Of a stretch of 64,000 nucleotides of DNA, positions 40,150-49,483 are shown piece after piece. Position 1 is the first letter of the stretch. The number at the start of each line of letters is the position of its first letter. The DNA lies in NCBI RefSeq assembly GCF_042676065.1, contig NZ_JBHTJO010000001.1:1674001-1738000 (forward strand), written 5' to 3'. Both the position numbers and the translations under genes were made by a program. Origin of the DNA: Methyloligella solikamskensis (GTDB lineage Bacteria; Pseudomonadota; Alphaproteobacteria; Rhizobiales; Methyloligellaceae). Below the pieces are notes generated by a model. That model was not told where the DNA came from. It was given only the letters and a program-made list of their open reading frames with translations, and searched no databases.

Positions 40150-41202
40150 TTAATTCTGCTGCAGAAAATCGAGCATCACCTCATCGAAGCGCTCCCGGTT
40201 TTCAAGCTGGGGAAGGTGGCCGACGCCTTCGAAGATGACCGCCCGGGCATGGGGCATCTTATTAGCGATGGCCTTCGCGTTGTCGGCGTTGTGGCCCATC
40301 TTCGATTGCATCTCCTTCGGCGCGGCCCCCTTGCCAGGCGCCACATGGTCGTTCTCGCCCATGACGATGAGGACGGGCTGCTTCACGAAGGGCATGTCGT
40401 AGATGATCGGCTCCCGCAGGACCATCTGGGCGGAGTTGGCGAAGCTTCTCAGCCAGCGCGGAAACTCGGCGCTGTCGCGCATGCCCGTCCGGGCCCAGAC
40501 GAAGGGATCGAGATCCTTATCCGGCAGGGTGAGATTGTAGCGGGTCTTCAGGCTCTCCCGGTAATCCTCCGGCGTGACCTTCGCCTCCATGTCGACCAGC
40601 GTCTCGGTCGGCACGGGCGGGACGTAGAGGCCGTAATCCTCCAGGCCGATGGGCCCGGTCATCAGCACCTTGCGGACCTTCTTGGGGAAGTCGCGGGCAA
40701 AGCGCATGGAGAGCATGCCGCCCATGGAGTGGGCGACCACGTTGACCTTGTCGATCTCCAGGGACTCCAGAAGCTCGGCGGTGTTGCGGGCAAGCTCGTC
40801 GAAATGGAGATCGAAGGTCGGCTTGGACGATTTGCCGAAACCGATCTGGTCCGGCGCAACGACCCGGTAGCCGGCCTCGCTCAAGGTCTCGATCACGGGC
40901 GCCCAGTAGCTCGATGGGAAGTTCCGCCCGTGAAACAGGAGTACGGTCCGGCCATTGGCTTCGTCCGTCGGCGCAACATCCATATAGGCCATGTTCAGAT
41001 CCTGGCCGTCGCGGGTCAGCGGAAATAGCTTCACATCATAGGGGTAGGGGTAGCCTTCCAGGGCGATGCCCAAGGGCGGAAAGCCTTCATCGGCGGCCGT
41101 CGTCTCGGTGTCGGCGGCGCGGACAGTCTGTCCCAGGGGGAGGCTCATCAGGAGCATCGCCAGACAAGATATGACAGCGGATTTCCAACACATTTTCGTC
41201 AT
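40150..41202 (-). CDS. Exported alpha/beta hydrolase
   Basis: 350 codons from the ATG at 41202 behind AAGGGACCGCG; a longer reading upstream lacks signal-peptide sense. A signal peptide (about 1-30, VISCLAMLLMSLPLG, then VRAAD) directs export. The hydrolase core has the oxyanion loop HGRNFPSS at 91, the nucleophile elbow AHSMGG (Ser159) and the catalytic His in GVGHLPQ near the end, with Asp likely in GENDHVAP. Substrate unknown. It is divergent from the RND pair, with a 242-base shared upstream region. Confidence 0.88.
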   Translation of the reverse strand: MTKMCWKSAVISCLAMLLMSLPLGQTVRAADTETTAADEGFPPLGIALEGYPYPYDVKLFPLTRDGQDLNMAYMDVAPTDEANGRTVLLFHGRNFPSSYWAPVIETLSEAGYRVVAPDQIGFGKSSKPTFDLHFDELARNTAELLESLEIDKVNVVAHSMGGMLSMRFARDFPKKVRKVLMTGPIGLEDYGLYVPPVPTETLVDMEAKVTPEDYRESLKTRYNLTLPDKDLDPFVWARTGMRDSAEFPRWLRSFANSAQMVLREPIIYDMPFVKQPVLIVMGENDHVAPGKGAAPKEMQSKMGHNADNAKAIANKMPHARAVIFEGVGHLPQLENRERFDEVMLDFLQQN

Positions 41203-41444
41203 CGCGGTCCCTTTCGGTATGGCGAGATCGGCGCGAGCCTTAAGGATATCGAGAGGCGCCAGCGATAGGATCGAAGTCTGGGCGCGGCCCTTCGTTCCAG
41301 GGTTATTGCAAATCGGCCAAACCCTGCTATCCCGAGGCCTGACAGCGCCTCGACGGCTCAATTCCGCCGCCAAAGGCAGATATCCACTTTGCCCATAGTA
41401 TTCATTTCGCTCCTGGGACGTCTCAGGCGGGTCTGAATTCCATC

Positions 41445-42683
41445 ATGACCAAGCGCTTTATCATCGTTGCCATCATCATCGCGGTGTTTCTGGGCGGGCT
41501 CGCCTGGTTCCAGTTCATCTTCAAGCCGCAGATGATCGAGCAGTTCGTTTCCAAGATGCAGGGTGCCGCGCCCACGGTGACCACCGAGGTAGCGAAGCTC
41601 GAGAGTTGGACCCCGGAGCTCCATGCGATCGGCACCGTCACAGCCATTCGCGGCGTGAATTTGGCGCCTGAGATCTCCGGCATCATCGAGGACTATTTCT
41701 TCGAAAGCGGCGACGATGTCGAAGAAGGCAAGCTGCTGGTGCAGCTCGACGATTCCGTCCAGCAAGCGGAGCTTGCGGCGAACAAGGCGACCCTGAAGGA
41801 CGCCGAGATCAATTACGACCGGCAAAGTAAGCTGGTGGACCGGGGCGCGGTCTCCCAAGCCGCTCTCGACACGGCCACGGCCGACCGGGATTCCGCACGT
41901 GCCGCGGTGGATCAGGTCAGCGCCGTGATCGAGCAGAAATCAGTCGAGGCACCGTTTGCGGGCCGGATTGGCCTTCGGACGGTGGAGAAAGGGCAGTACG
42001 TTCCCACGGGCGAGGGGATCGTCTGGCTGCAGTCATTGGATCCGATCTGGGTCGACTTCCCCGTGCCCGAGACGGAGTCGGGCCGCATCAAGCTCGGCGA
42101 TGCCGTGCAGGTGCGGGTCGACAGCTATCCGGACAAGACCTTCGACGGGAAGATCACCGCGCGGGACGTTCGCGTGAGCACCGATACGCGCACGCTCATG
42201 CTGCGGGCGACCTTGCAGAATCCGGACAAGACGCTGCTGCCGGGCATGTTCGGCGACGTGACCGTCGGCTCCGGCGCGCCAAAGGAATACGTCACCGTGC
42301 CCAAGACCGCCGTGACCTACAGCCTCTATGGCGACGCGGTCTGGGTGGTGGTGCCCGGCGATAAGGAAGGGAGCCCGGAAGACGAGACGTCGGCGCCTGA
42401 GAGCGGTGGCGCCCAGGCGGCGGAAGCCGATCAGGGCGAGGCTGCAGAGGGCGATGCCGAGAACGCGGACGCGCAAGAGGACGATGCGGCGCCGAAACTG
42501 AAGGCGGAGCGGCGCTTCGTGCGCGTCGGCCCCAATCGCGGCGACCGTGTCGCTATTCTGGAAGGAATCGAGGCAGGGGACGAGGTGGTGTCCAGCGGGC
42601 AGCTGAAGCTGCAGCCGGATTCAGCCGTCGAAGTGGACAATTCGGAGCGCTTGAAGGCGCCGGCCGAGCTGCCGAGGCCCTGA
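41445..42683 (+). CDS. RND efflux membrane fusion protein with acidic insert
   Basis: 412 codons. It is the periplasmic adaptor of a tripartite efflux pump, with an N-terminal membrane helix (about 4-24). The biotinyl-lipoyl-like half motifs (APEISGIIEDYFFESGDDVEEGKLLVQLDD and VEAPFAGRIGLRTVEKGQYV) bracket a short alpha hairpin. Residues 305-350 form an unusual acidic low-complexity insert (about 16 Asp or Glu, one Lys) within the C-terminal beta domains. The next gene, four bases on, is the RND permease. No outer membrane channel gene is nearby, so a shared TolC-like protein is presumed. Confidence 0.93.
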   Translation: MTKRFIIVAIIIAVFLGGLAWFQFIFKPQMIEQFVSKMQGAAPTVTTEVAKLESWTPELHAIGTVTAIRGVNLAPEISGIIEDYFFESGDDVEEGKLLVQLDDSVQQAELAANKATLKDAEINYDRQSKLVDRGAVSQAALDTATADRDSARAAVDQVSAVIEQKSVEAPFAGRIGLRTVEKGQYVPTGEGIVWLQSLDPIWVDFPVPETESGRIKLGDAVQVRVDSYPDKTFDGKITARDVRVSTDTRTLMLRATLQNPDKTLLPGMFGDVTVGSGAPKEYVTVPKTAVTYSLYGDAVWVVVPGDKEGSPEDETSAPESGGAQAAEADQGEAAEGDAENADAQEDDAAPKLKAERRFVRVGPNRGDRVAILEGIEAGDEVVSSGQLKLQPDSAVEVDNSERLKAPAELPRP

Positions 42684-42687
42684 TCCC

Positions 42688-45600
42688 ATGAGCTTCACCG
42701 ACCTCTTCATCAAGCGCCCCGTGCTTGCCATGGTCGTGAGCCTGCTCGTGCTGCTGGCCGGCGCCCAAGCCGGCCTCAATCTGCAGATCCGTGAATACCC
42801 GGAGATGTCGAACACGACCATCACCGTCACCACGACCTATCCGGGCGCCAACGCGGAGCTGATCCAGGGCTTCATCACGGTGCCGCTCCAGCAGGCGGTG
42901 GCGAGCACCGAAGGCATCGATACGATGACGGCCACGTCGAGCCAGAACGTGTCGACGATCACCCTCAATCTGAAGCTCAACGCCGATTCCGACCGGGCGA
43001 TGACCGACGTGCTGTCGAAGATCGCCCAGGTGCAATATCTGCTGCCGCGGGAAGCCAACGACTCCGTCGTCACCAAGGAGACGGGCGAGGGCACGGCGCT
43101 GATGTACATCTCGTTCTCCAGCGACGTGATGACCTCGTCCCAGATCACCGATTACCTGACCCGTGTGGTGCAGCCGCGGCTGCAGACCATCGGCGGGGTG
43201 GCGAGCGCGGAGATCCTGGGTGGCCAGACCTTCGCCATGCGCATCTGGCTGAACCCGGACAAGATGGCGGCTCTGAAGGTCACGCCGGTGGACGTGGCCC
43301 AGGCGCTGGATGCCAACAACTACACGTCTGCCGCGGGCCAGGTGAAAGGCCAGTTCACCGAGACCAGCATCGACGCCCAGACCGATGTGAGCGACCCGGA
43401 GCAGTTCGGCGAACTCGTCATCAAGACCGACGGCGATGCGCTGGTGCGGCTGAGCGATATCTCGGAGATCGAGCTCGGGCCTCAAAACGCCGATTCCTCG
43501 TCCGTGTTCGATGGGCTGAAGGCGGTGTTCATCGGTGTGGAGGCGACGCCCACGGCAAACCCGCTGACGGTGATCACCGATGTTCGCAACGACATGCCCA
43601 ATATCGAGCGTGAGCTGCCGACGGGGTTGAACGCGGCCATCGCCTACGATGCGACGGACTTCATCCGCACCTCCATCTGGGAGGTGGTCACGACGCTGGG
43701 CGAGGCAGCGATCATCGTGATCGTGGTGATCTTCCTGTTCCTTGGAAACTTGCGCTCCACAATCATCCCCATCGTCACCATCCCGCTGTCCCTGGTGGGC
43801 GTGTTGGCGATGCTTTACGTGCTGGGCTACTCCATCAACCTGATGACCCTGCTGGCGCTGGTGCTTGCCATCGGCCTGGTGGTCGACGACGCGATCGTGG
43901 TGGTGGAGAACATCTACCGGCACATCGAGGACGGCATGAAGCCGCTCGATGCGGCGCTCAAGGGCGCCCGGGAGATTGTCTACCCGGTCATCGCCATGAC
44001 CATCACCCTGGCAGCGGTCTATGCGCCCATTGGCTTCGTTTCCGGCGTCACGGGTTCGCTCTTCCGGGAATTCGCCTTCACGCTCGCCGGCGCCGTGGTG
44101 GTCTCCGGCTTCATCGCGCTGACCCTGTCGCCGATGATGTGCTCCAAGCTCCTGCGTCAGCACGACAATGACGGCAGTGGCTTCACCGGCGTTCTCGACC
44201 GCTTCTTTGGGCGGCTGAACGGATGGTACCGCCGCCGCCTGACCAGCTCCCTGAACTACCGGCCGGTCACCGTGCTGGTGATCTTCGGCGTGATCGCGGG
44301 CACGGCGCTCATGTATGTGACGGCTCAGAAGGAGCTCGCGCCGGACGAGGATCAGGGCATCCTGTTCTCCATCGTGAAGACGCCTCAATACGCCAATCTC
44401 GACTATCTCGAGCAGTCGACCGCGCAGCTCGGGAAGGTGTTCGACGAGCTGCCCGAGGAGGAGCATGTCTTCACCATCAACGGCATGGGCGGGACCCATC
44501 AGGCCTTCGTCGGCCTTCTTCTGAAGAACTGGGGCGAGCGCGAGGGGACCCAGGCGGACGTGCTGCAGCAGGTGCAGCCCCAGGTGAGCAAGGTGGCGCC
44601 GGCCCAGGCGCTGATCTTCTCGCCGCCGGCGCTGCCGGGCTCCACGGGTGGCGCCGATGTCCAGTTCGTTATCACCACGACGGAGGATTTCGAGAGGCTC
44701 GCCGAGGTCACCAACGAGATCGTGAAGGCTGCCGATGAGAGCGGCATGTTCATTTTCACCGATTACGATTTGCGCTTCGAGACGCCACAGATCTCGTTCG
44801 AGATCGACCGGGACAAGGCCAACAGCCTGGGCGTCTCCATGGCGGAGATCGGCCAGTCGCTGGCGACCCTGCTGGGCGGCAATTACGTCAATCTGTTCGA
44901 TCTCTATGGGCGCAGCTATCAGGTGATCCCACAGGTGCCGCGCAAGTACCGGCTCGATGAGGATTGGCTGACGCGCTATCAGGTTCGGACGGCTTCCGGC
45001 GATATGGTGCCGCTCTCCAACGTGGCCCATGTCACCAAGACGGTGCAGCCCAACGCGCTGACCAATTTCCAGCAGCTCAACTCGGCGACCCTATCCGCCG
45101 TGCCGTTCCCGGGCCGGACCGTCGGCGATGCGGTGGCGTTCCTAGAGGGCAAGGCGGAGGAGGTCTTCCCGCAGAACTTCTCCTATGACTGGCAGGGGCA
45201 GAGCCGCCAGTACATCCAGGAGGGCAACACGCTGGTCTATACCTTCGTCTTCGCCCTGATCCTCATCTATCTGGTGCTGGCGGCCCAGTATGAGAGCTTC
45301 CGGGATCCGTTCATCATCCTGATCGCGCTGCCGACGTCGATGTTCGGGGCGCTGCTGCCCATCAGCCTGGGTCTCGGCTCCATCAATATCTACACCCAGG
45401 TGGGGCTGGTGACGCTGATCGGCCTGATCGCCAAGCACGGCATCCTGATGGTGGATTTTGCCAATCACCTCCAGGAGGAGGAAGGCTATAGCCGCCGGGA
45501 TGCCATCGAGGAGGCGGCCGTGATCCGCCTCCGGCCCATCCTCATGACCACGGCCTCCATGGTGGTCGCCATGGTGCCGCTTCTGATCGCGGAGGGGGCG

Positions 45601-45837
45601 GGCGCGGCCAGCCGGTTCGCCATCGGTCTGGTGATTTTTGCGGGTCTCACCATCGGCACGATCTTCACGCTCTTCGTGACGCCGGCGATCTACACCTTCC
45701 TGGCGAAGGATCATGCCAAGATCAGAGGCGACGAGATGCCGGCCATGGAAGGCCCCGGCGATTTCGAGCGCGCCGAGGCCGATCGGCGGAAAAACGAAGA
45801 AGACCGGCATAAACCGTACTCTTCAGCCGCTGAATAA
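42688..45837 (+). CDS. RND family efflux permease
   Basis: 1049 codons. It is the inner-membrane proton-driven pump subunit, with twelve membrane helices and two large periplasmic loops. MSFTDLFIKRPVLAMVVSLLVLLAGAQAG is the usual N-terminus. The proton relay aspartates are in AIGLVVDDAIVVVENIYR, and the second half carries a TSMFGALLPISLGLGSINIYTQVG block. It resembles the MexI/AcrB hydrophobe-amphiphile group rather than the heavy-metal group, but the substrate cannot be told. Four bases separate it from its adaptor. Confidence 0.95.
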   Translation: MSFTDLFIKRPVLAMVVSLLVLLAGAQAGLNLQIREYPEMSNTTITVTTTYPGANAELIQGFITVPLQQAVASTEGIDTMTATSSQNVSTITLNLKLNADSDRAMTDVLSKIAQVQYLLPREANDSVVTKETGEGTALMYISFSSDVMTSSQITDYLTRVVQPRLQTIGGVASAEILGGQTFAMRIWLNPDKMAALKVTPVDVAQALDANNYTSAAGQVKGQFTETSIDAQTDVSDPEQFGELVIKTDGDALVRLSDISEIELGPQNADSSSVFDGLKAVFIGVEATPTANPLTVITDVRNDMPNIERELPTGLNAAIAYDATDFIRTSIWEVVTTLGEAAIIVIVVIFLFLGNLRSTIIPIVTIPLSLVGVLAMLYVLGYSINLMTLLALVLAIGLVVDDAIVVVENIYRHIEDGMKPLDAALKGAREIVYPVIAMTITLAAVYAPIGFVSGVTGSLFREFAFTLAGAVVVSGFIALTLSPMMCSKLLRQHDNDGSGFTGVLDRFFGRLNGWYRRRLTSSLNYRPVTVLVIFGVIAGTALMYVTAQKELAPDEDQGILFSIVKTPQYANLDYLEQSTAQLGKVFDELPEEEHVFTINGMGGTHQAFVGLLLKNWGEREGTQADVLQQVQPQVSKVAPAQALIFSPPALPGSTGGADVQFVITTTEDFERLAEVTNEIVKAADESGMFIFTDYDLRFETPQISFEIDRDKANSLGVSMAEIGQSLATLLGGNYVNLFDLYGRSYQVIPQVPRKYRLDEDWLTRYQVRTASGDMVPLSNVAHVTKTVQPNALTNFQQLNSATLSAVPFPGRTVGDAVAFLEGKAEEVFPQNFSYDWQGQSRQYIQEGNTLVYTFVFALILIYLVLAAQYESFRDPFIILIALPTSMFGALLPISLGLGSINIYTQVGLVTLIGLIAKHGILMVDFANHLQEEEGYSRRDAIEEAAVIRLRPILMTTASMVVAMVPLLIAEGAGAASRFAIGLVIFAGLTIGTIFTLFVTPAIYTFLAKDHAKIRGDEMPAMEGPGDFERAEADRRKNEEDRHKPYSSAAE

Positions 45838-45921
45838 GGGCGTATGCGGAGGAACCATCTGGTTTACTCCGCGTCCTCTAACCTCTAGAAAGCAGTGCTC
45901 AAAAAGAAGGCTTGGGGGCGT

Positions 45922-47943
45922 ATGTTTTCGAAAATCCTGATCGCGAACCGCGGTGAAATCGCCTGCCGCATCATGCGGACCGCAAAACGTCTCGGCATCA
46001 AGACCGTGGCGGTCTATTCCGACGCTGACCGCGATGCGGTGCATGTGGACATGGCGGACGAGGCGGTGAATGTGGGCCCGGCGGCAGCCGCGGACTCCTA
46101 TCTGGTCATCGACAAGATTATCGCAGCCGCCAAGGAAACGGGGGCGGAGGCCATCCATCCGGGCTACGGCTTCCTGTCGGAGAACCCGGCCTTCGCCAAG
46201 GCGCTGCAGAAGGAAAAGATCACCTTCATCGGGCCGAACCCGCACGCCATCGAGGCGATGGGCGACAAGATCGAGTCCAAGAAGCTGGCGGCCGAGGCGG
46301 GCGTGAACACCGTGCCCGGCTATATGGGCGTGATCGAGGACGCCAAGGAAGCGATCAAGATCGCCGACGACATCGGCTATCCGGTGATGATCAAGGCCTC
46401 TGCGGGCGGTGGCGGCAAGGGTATGCGCATCGCCTATAGCAGCGAGGAAGTCGAGGAAGGCTTCAACGCCTCGAAGTCGGAAGCCAAGTCGAGCTTCGGA
46501 GACGACCGGGTCTTCATCGAGAAATTCGTCGAGGAGCCGCGCCATATCGAGATCCAAGTGCTGGGCGACAAGCACGGCAATGTCATCCACCTCGTCGAGC
46601 GCGAATGCTCCATTCAGCGGCGCAACCAGAAGGTTCTGGAGGAGGCGCCGAGCCCTTTCCTGGACGAGAAGACCCGCGAAGCCATGGGCAAGCAGTCCAT
46701 CGAGCTCGCTAAGGCCGTGGATTACGACTCCGCCGGCACGGTGGAGTTCATCGTCGACAAGGACAAGAATTTCTACTTCCTGGAGATGAACACCCGCCTT
46801 CAGGTGGAGCATCCCGTCACCGAGCTGATCACCGGCATCGACCTGGTGGAGCAGATGTTCAAGGTCGCCGACGGCGAGAAGCTCGAAATCAAGCAGAAGG
46901 ACGTGAAGATCAACGGCTCGGCCATCGAGGCCCGCGTCTATGCCGAGGATCCGTCCCGCAACTTCCTGCCGTCCACGGGCCGGCTGGTGCGCTATCGCCC
47001 GCCGGAAACGGGTGAGGAGAACGGCGTCACCGTCCGCATCGATACCGGTGTGGAAGAGGGCGGCGAGATCTCTATCTACTACGATCCGATGATCGCCAAG
47101 CTGGTGACCCATGCGCCGACCCGCATCGAGGCGGTCGAGGCCATGGGCCGGGCGCTGGATGCCTTCGCCATTGACGGGTTCCGCCACAACATTCCGTTCC
47201 TCGCCGCCCTGATGCGCCATCCGCGCTGGCGGGAGGGGGACATCTCCACCAAGTTCATCGCAGAGGAATATCCGGAAGGCTTCGAGGCGCCGCTCCCTGA
47301 AGGCGAGACGCGCGACGTGCTGATCTCCGTGGCTGCGGCCATCGACCATCTCAGCAATGCGCGCCGCCGCAACATTACCCAGCAGATGCTGGGCGAGCCG
47401 GTGACCTTCGCCGAGGAGCGTGTGGTCGAGCTCGGCGGTGCGTCGGAGCGGGTGTCCGTGACCCCGGGATCGGAAGATTCGGACGAGTCCCTCGTCATCG
47501 CGTTCACCGGCGAAGGCAAGGGCCGCAAGATCGAGCTCAATTCCAATTGGTGGTTCGGCGATCCGGTCTGGCAGGGCACCATCGACGGCAAGCCCGTCGC
47601 GGTGCAGGTGCGGGCCATCCTGAACGGCCACGCGCTCACCTATGAGGGTGTGGAGGTCTCCGCGCGGGTCTATACGGCGCGCGAGGCGGAGCTGATGGCG
47701 CTGATGCCCATCAAGGAGCCGCCGGACACCTCCAAGATGCTGCTCTGCCCCATGCCGGGCATGGTGGTCTCGCTTGCCGTGGAGGAAGGCCAGACGGTCG
47801 CCGCGGGCGAGACGCTGTGCGTCGTGGAAGCCATGAAGATGGAGAACGTCCTCAAGGCGGAGCGCGACGCCACCGTCTCCAAAATCCTTGCAGAGCCTGG
47901 CGACAGCCTTAATGTCGATGCTGTCATCATGGAGTTCGAATAG
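45922..47943 (+). CDS. pccA: Propionyl-CoA carboxylase alpha (biotin) subunit
   Basis: 673 codons from the ATG at 45922, which starts MFSKILIANRGEIACRI. It has biotin carboxylase (GGGGKGMRIA for ATP binding; RECSIQRRNQKVLEEAPS), a PCC-type linker domain between about 455 and 590, and a C-terminal biotinyl domain with the EAMKMEN motif; Lys639 carries biotin. It works with pccB at 34056 to make methylmalonyl-CoA, but the two genes are separated by the accessory block. Acylphosphatase follows 15 bases later. Confidence 0.95.
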   Translation: MFSKILIANRGEIACRIMRTAKRLGIKTVAVYSDADRDAVHVDMADEAVNVGPAAAADSYLVIDKIIAAAKETGAEAIHPGYGFLSENPAFAKALQKEKITFIGPNPHAIEAMGDKIESKKLAAEAGVNTVPGYMGVIEDAKEAIKIADDIGYPVMIKASAGGGGKGMRIAYSSEEVEEGFNASKSEAKSSFGDDRVFIEKFVEEPRHIEIQVLGDKHGNVIHLVERECSIQRRNQKVLEEAPSPFLDEKTREAMGKQSIELAKAVDYDSAGTVEFIVDKDKNFYFLEMNTRLQVEHPVTELITGIDLVEQMFKVADGEKLEIKQKDVKINGSAIEARVYAEDPSRNFLPSTGRLVRYRPPETGEENGVTVRIDTGVEEGGEISIYYDPMIAKLVTHAPTRIEAVEAMGRALDAFAIDGFRHNIPFLAALMRHPRWREGDISTKFIAEEYPEGFEAPLPEGETRDVLISVAAAIDHLSNARRRNITQQMLGEPVTFAEERVVELGGASERVSVTPGSEDSDESLVIAFTGEGKGRKIELNSNWWFGDPVWQGTIDGKPVAVQVRAILNGHALTYEGVEVSARVYTAREAELMALMPIKEPPDTSKMLLCPMPGMVVSLAVEEGQTVAAGETLCVVEAMKMENVLKAERDATVSKILAEPGDSLNVDAVIMEFE

Positions 47944-47958
47944 GCGGGAGCTTTAGCC

Positions 47959-48264
47959 GTGTCCGGCGAAAGCGACGACATCAGAACCGTTACGGTCCGC
48001 ATCGAAGGCCGCGTACAAGGCGTCTATTTCCGCGCCTGGACCGAGCAGACGGCGAAAGAGCTGGAGCTCGACGGCTGGGTCCGTAATTGCGACGACGGCT
48101 CGGTGATGGCTGTGTTTTCCGGGCCGGCCGACGTGGTCGCCGACATGGTGAAGCGCTGCGAGGACGGCTCGCCGGATGCGCAAGTCTCGAAAGTGACCAT
48201 CGTCGACGAGGGTGGCACGCCGCCTGATGGCTTCGAGGTCATCGCCTCGGATAACTACAAATAG
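47959..48264 (+). CDS. Acylphosphatase
   Basis: 101 codons with a GTG start. It hydrolyses acyl phosphates such as carbamoyl or acetyl phosphate. The signature is RIEGRVQGVYFRAWTEQTA, with the catalytic Arg in FR and Asn in GWVRNCDDGSV. It is immediately behind pccA (15-base gap) and converges with lipB, whose stop lies one base away. A link to carboxylase side reactions is possible but not shown. Confidence 0.94.
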   Translation: MSGESDDIRTVTVRIEGRVQGVYFRAWTEQTAKELELDGWVRNCDDGSVMAVFSGPADVVADMVKRCEDGSPDAQVSKVTIVDEGGTPPDGFEVIASDNYK

Positions 48265-48265
48265 C

Positions 48266-48964
48266 TCACGAGCGGCGCAGGCTCTCCGGCCAGGCTTGAA
48301 GCAGGGCCGCGTCCACCTTCTCAAAATCCGTATCGACCCCGAGCGCTTTTAGGCTGGTCGGCTTCGTGTCCTTCAGGCCGCAGGGGATGATGCCGGAGAA
48401 ATGCTCCAGATCCGGCGCCACGTTGAGGCTGATGCCGTGGAAAGTGACGCCGCGGCTCACCCGCACGCCGATGGAGGCGATCTTGGCGCCACCGACGAAC
48501 ACGCCGATATCGCTGGAGGCCGGATCGACGGTGACGTCGAAGACGGCGAGGGCGTCTCTCAGCCAGGTCTGCAAGGCTTGTACATAGGCGCGGACGTCGC
48601 CGCCCCGCGCTTTCAGGTTCAACATCACATAGGCGATGCGCTGACCGGGCCCGTGATAGGTATAACGGCCGCCGCGGCCCGTTTGGTAGACGGGAAAACG
48701 GTCCGGATCGATCAGCTCGCTCGGATCCGCCGAGGTGCCGGCCGTATAGAGGGCAGGGTGTTCGAGCAGCCAGACGCATTCGCCGGCCTCACCGCTTGCG
48801 ATATCCGCCACGCGGCTCTCCATGGCGTTCAGAGCGCGCGGGTAGGGGACGGGCTTCTTGCTGCGGAACCACTCGATCCCGGTCGCTTGATGGGGCTCGG
48901 AATAGAGTTCGGCGCCCAGAAGCCCGGTCGTCCCCACCATCCTTGCGAAATTGGCTGTCGGCAT
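48266..48964 (-). CDS. lipB: Octanoyl-[ACP]:protein N-octanoyltransferase
   Basis: 232 codons. LipB moves octanoyl from acyl carrier protein to the lipoyl domains of 2-oxoacid dehydrogenases. The conserved block GRGGRYTYHGPGQ is at 96-108, with Lys161 (GAKIASIG) and Cys195 (IIPCGL) forming the catalytic pair. The N-terminal ELYSEPHQATGIEWFRSKKPVPYPRAL is typical. It overlaps nothing and ends one base from the acylphosphatase stop, tail to tail. Confidence 0.96.
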   Translation of the reverse strand: MPTANFARMVGTTGLLGAELYSEPHQATGIEWFRSKKPVPYPRALNAMESRVADIASGEAGECVWLLEHPALYTAGTSADPSELIDPDRFPVYQTGRGGRYTYHGPGQRIAYVMLNLKARGGDVRAYVQALQTWLRDALAVFDVTVDPASSDIGVFVGGAKIASIGVRVSRGVTFHGISLNVAPDLEHFSGIIPCGLKDTKPTSLKALGVDTDFEKVDAALLQAWPESLRRS

Positions 48965-49131
48965 GGCGCCATCATGGGGGAGATTTCCAGCCCCTGCACC
49001 CCCATATAAGAAGACATATCAAGCTCTGTCAGCTTGCGCGCGAGGTCCGAGTTTGCTAATGCAGCCCGACCTTCGGGCTCAGGCTCGAAGCACGCGCTTC
49101 CGATTGAGCACGGAAGCTTCGCCTTATCTAT

Positions 49132-49217
49132 GCGGTCGTGGCGGAAATGGTAGACGCGCAGCGTTGAGGTCGCTGTGGGCATAGCCCGTGGAGGTTCGAT
49201 TCCTCTCGACCGCACCA
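49132..49217 (+). tRNA. tRNA-Leu (anticodon GAG)
   Basis: 86 bases including an encoded CCA at 49215-49217. The acceptor stem GCGGTCG pairs with CGACCGC, the anticodon stem CAGCG / CGCTG encloses TTGAGGT with GAG, a long variable arm with a stem is present, and GGTTCGATTCC is the T loop. It reads CUC and CUU leucine codons. A reading frame on the opposite strand across this gene is spurious. Confidence 0.96.
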
Positions 49218-49483
49218 CTCTCTTCTTATTGGTGCACTACCGCCCTCGAGGCGCTCAACTGCGCGGCTTGGCTGCCGTCGCAGCCTGATGGCCTGCGGAA
49301 CCTTCCCCGGGTTGGAAATCTTCCACTTTGGGCTGGCGGTTAAGGGCGAAGCAGCGTTTATTGGCGAAAATCTCAGGCCCGTAGGCGGTTTGTCCCGGCA
49401 AATCGTGCCGGCAGGCTCCGGTTCCGTCCCGTGGGCGGGATCTTCCGCGTCTTAAGCGTTCACATCGAGGTTTCGGAAAGGCG

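Noticed and set aside
42553..45030. 825-codon minus-strand frame within the RND permease
   Set aside because: Composed of His-, Arg- and Asp-rich low-complexity sequence, as expected for an antisense frame.
45823..47631. 602-codon minus-strand frame within pccA
   Set aside because: Antisense shadow; pccA is intact on the other strand.
49034..49062. TTGCGC and TAATGC, 17 bases apart, as a promoter for tRNA-Leu
   Set aside because: Both boxes are weak and other pairs fit as well; not strong enough to report.
48829..49218. Minus-strand frame across tRNA-Leu and the lipB start
   Set aside because: It runs through a functional tRNA gene; such frames at tRNA-Leu are a known annotation artefact.
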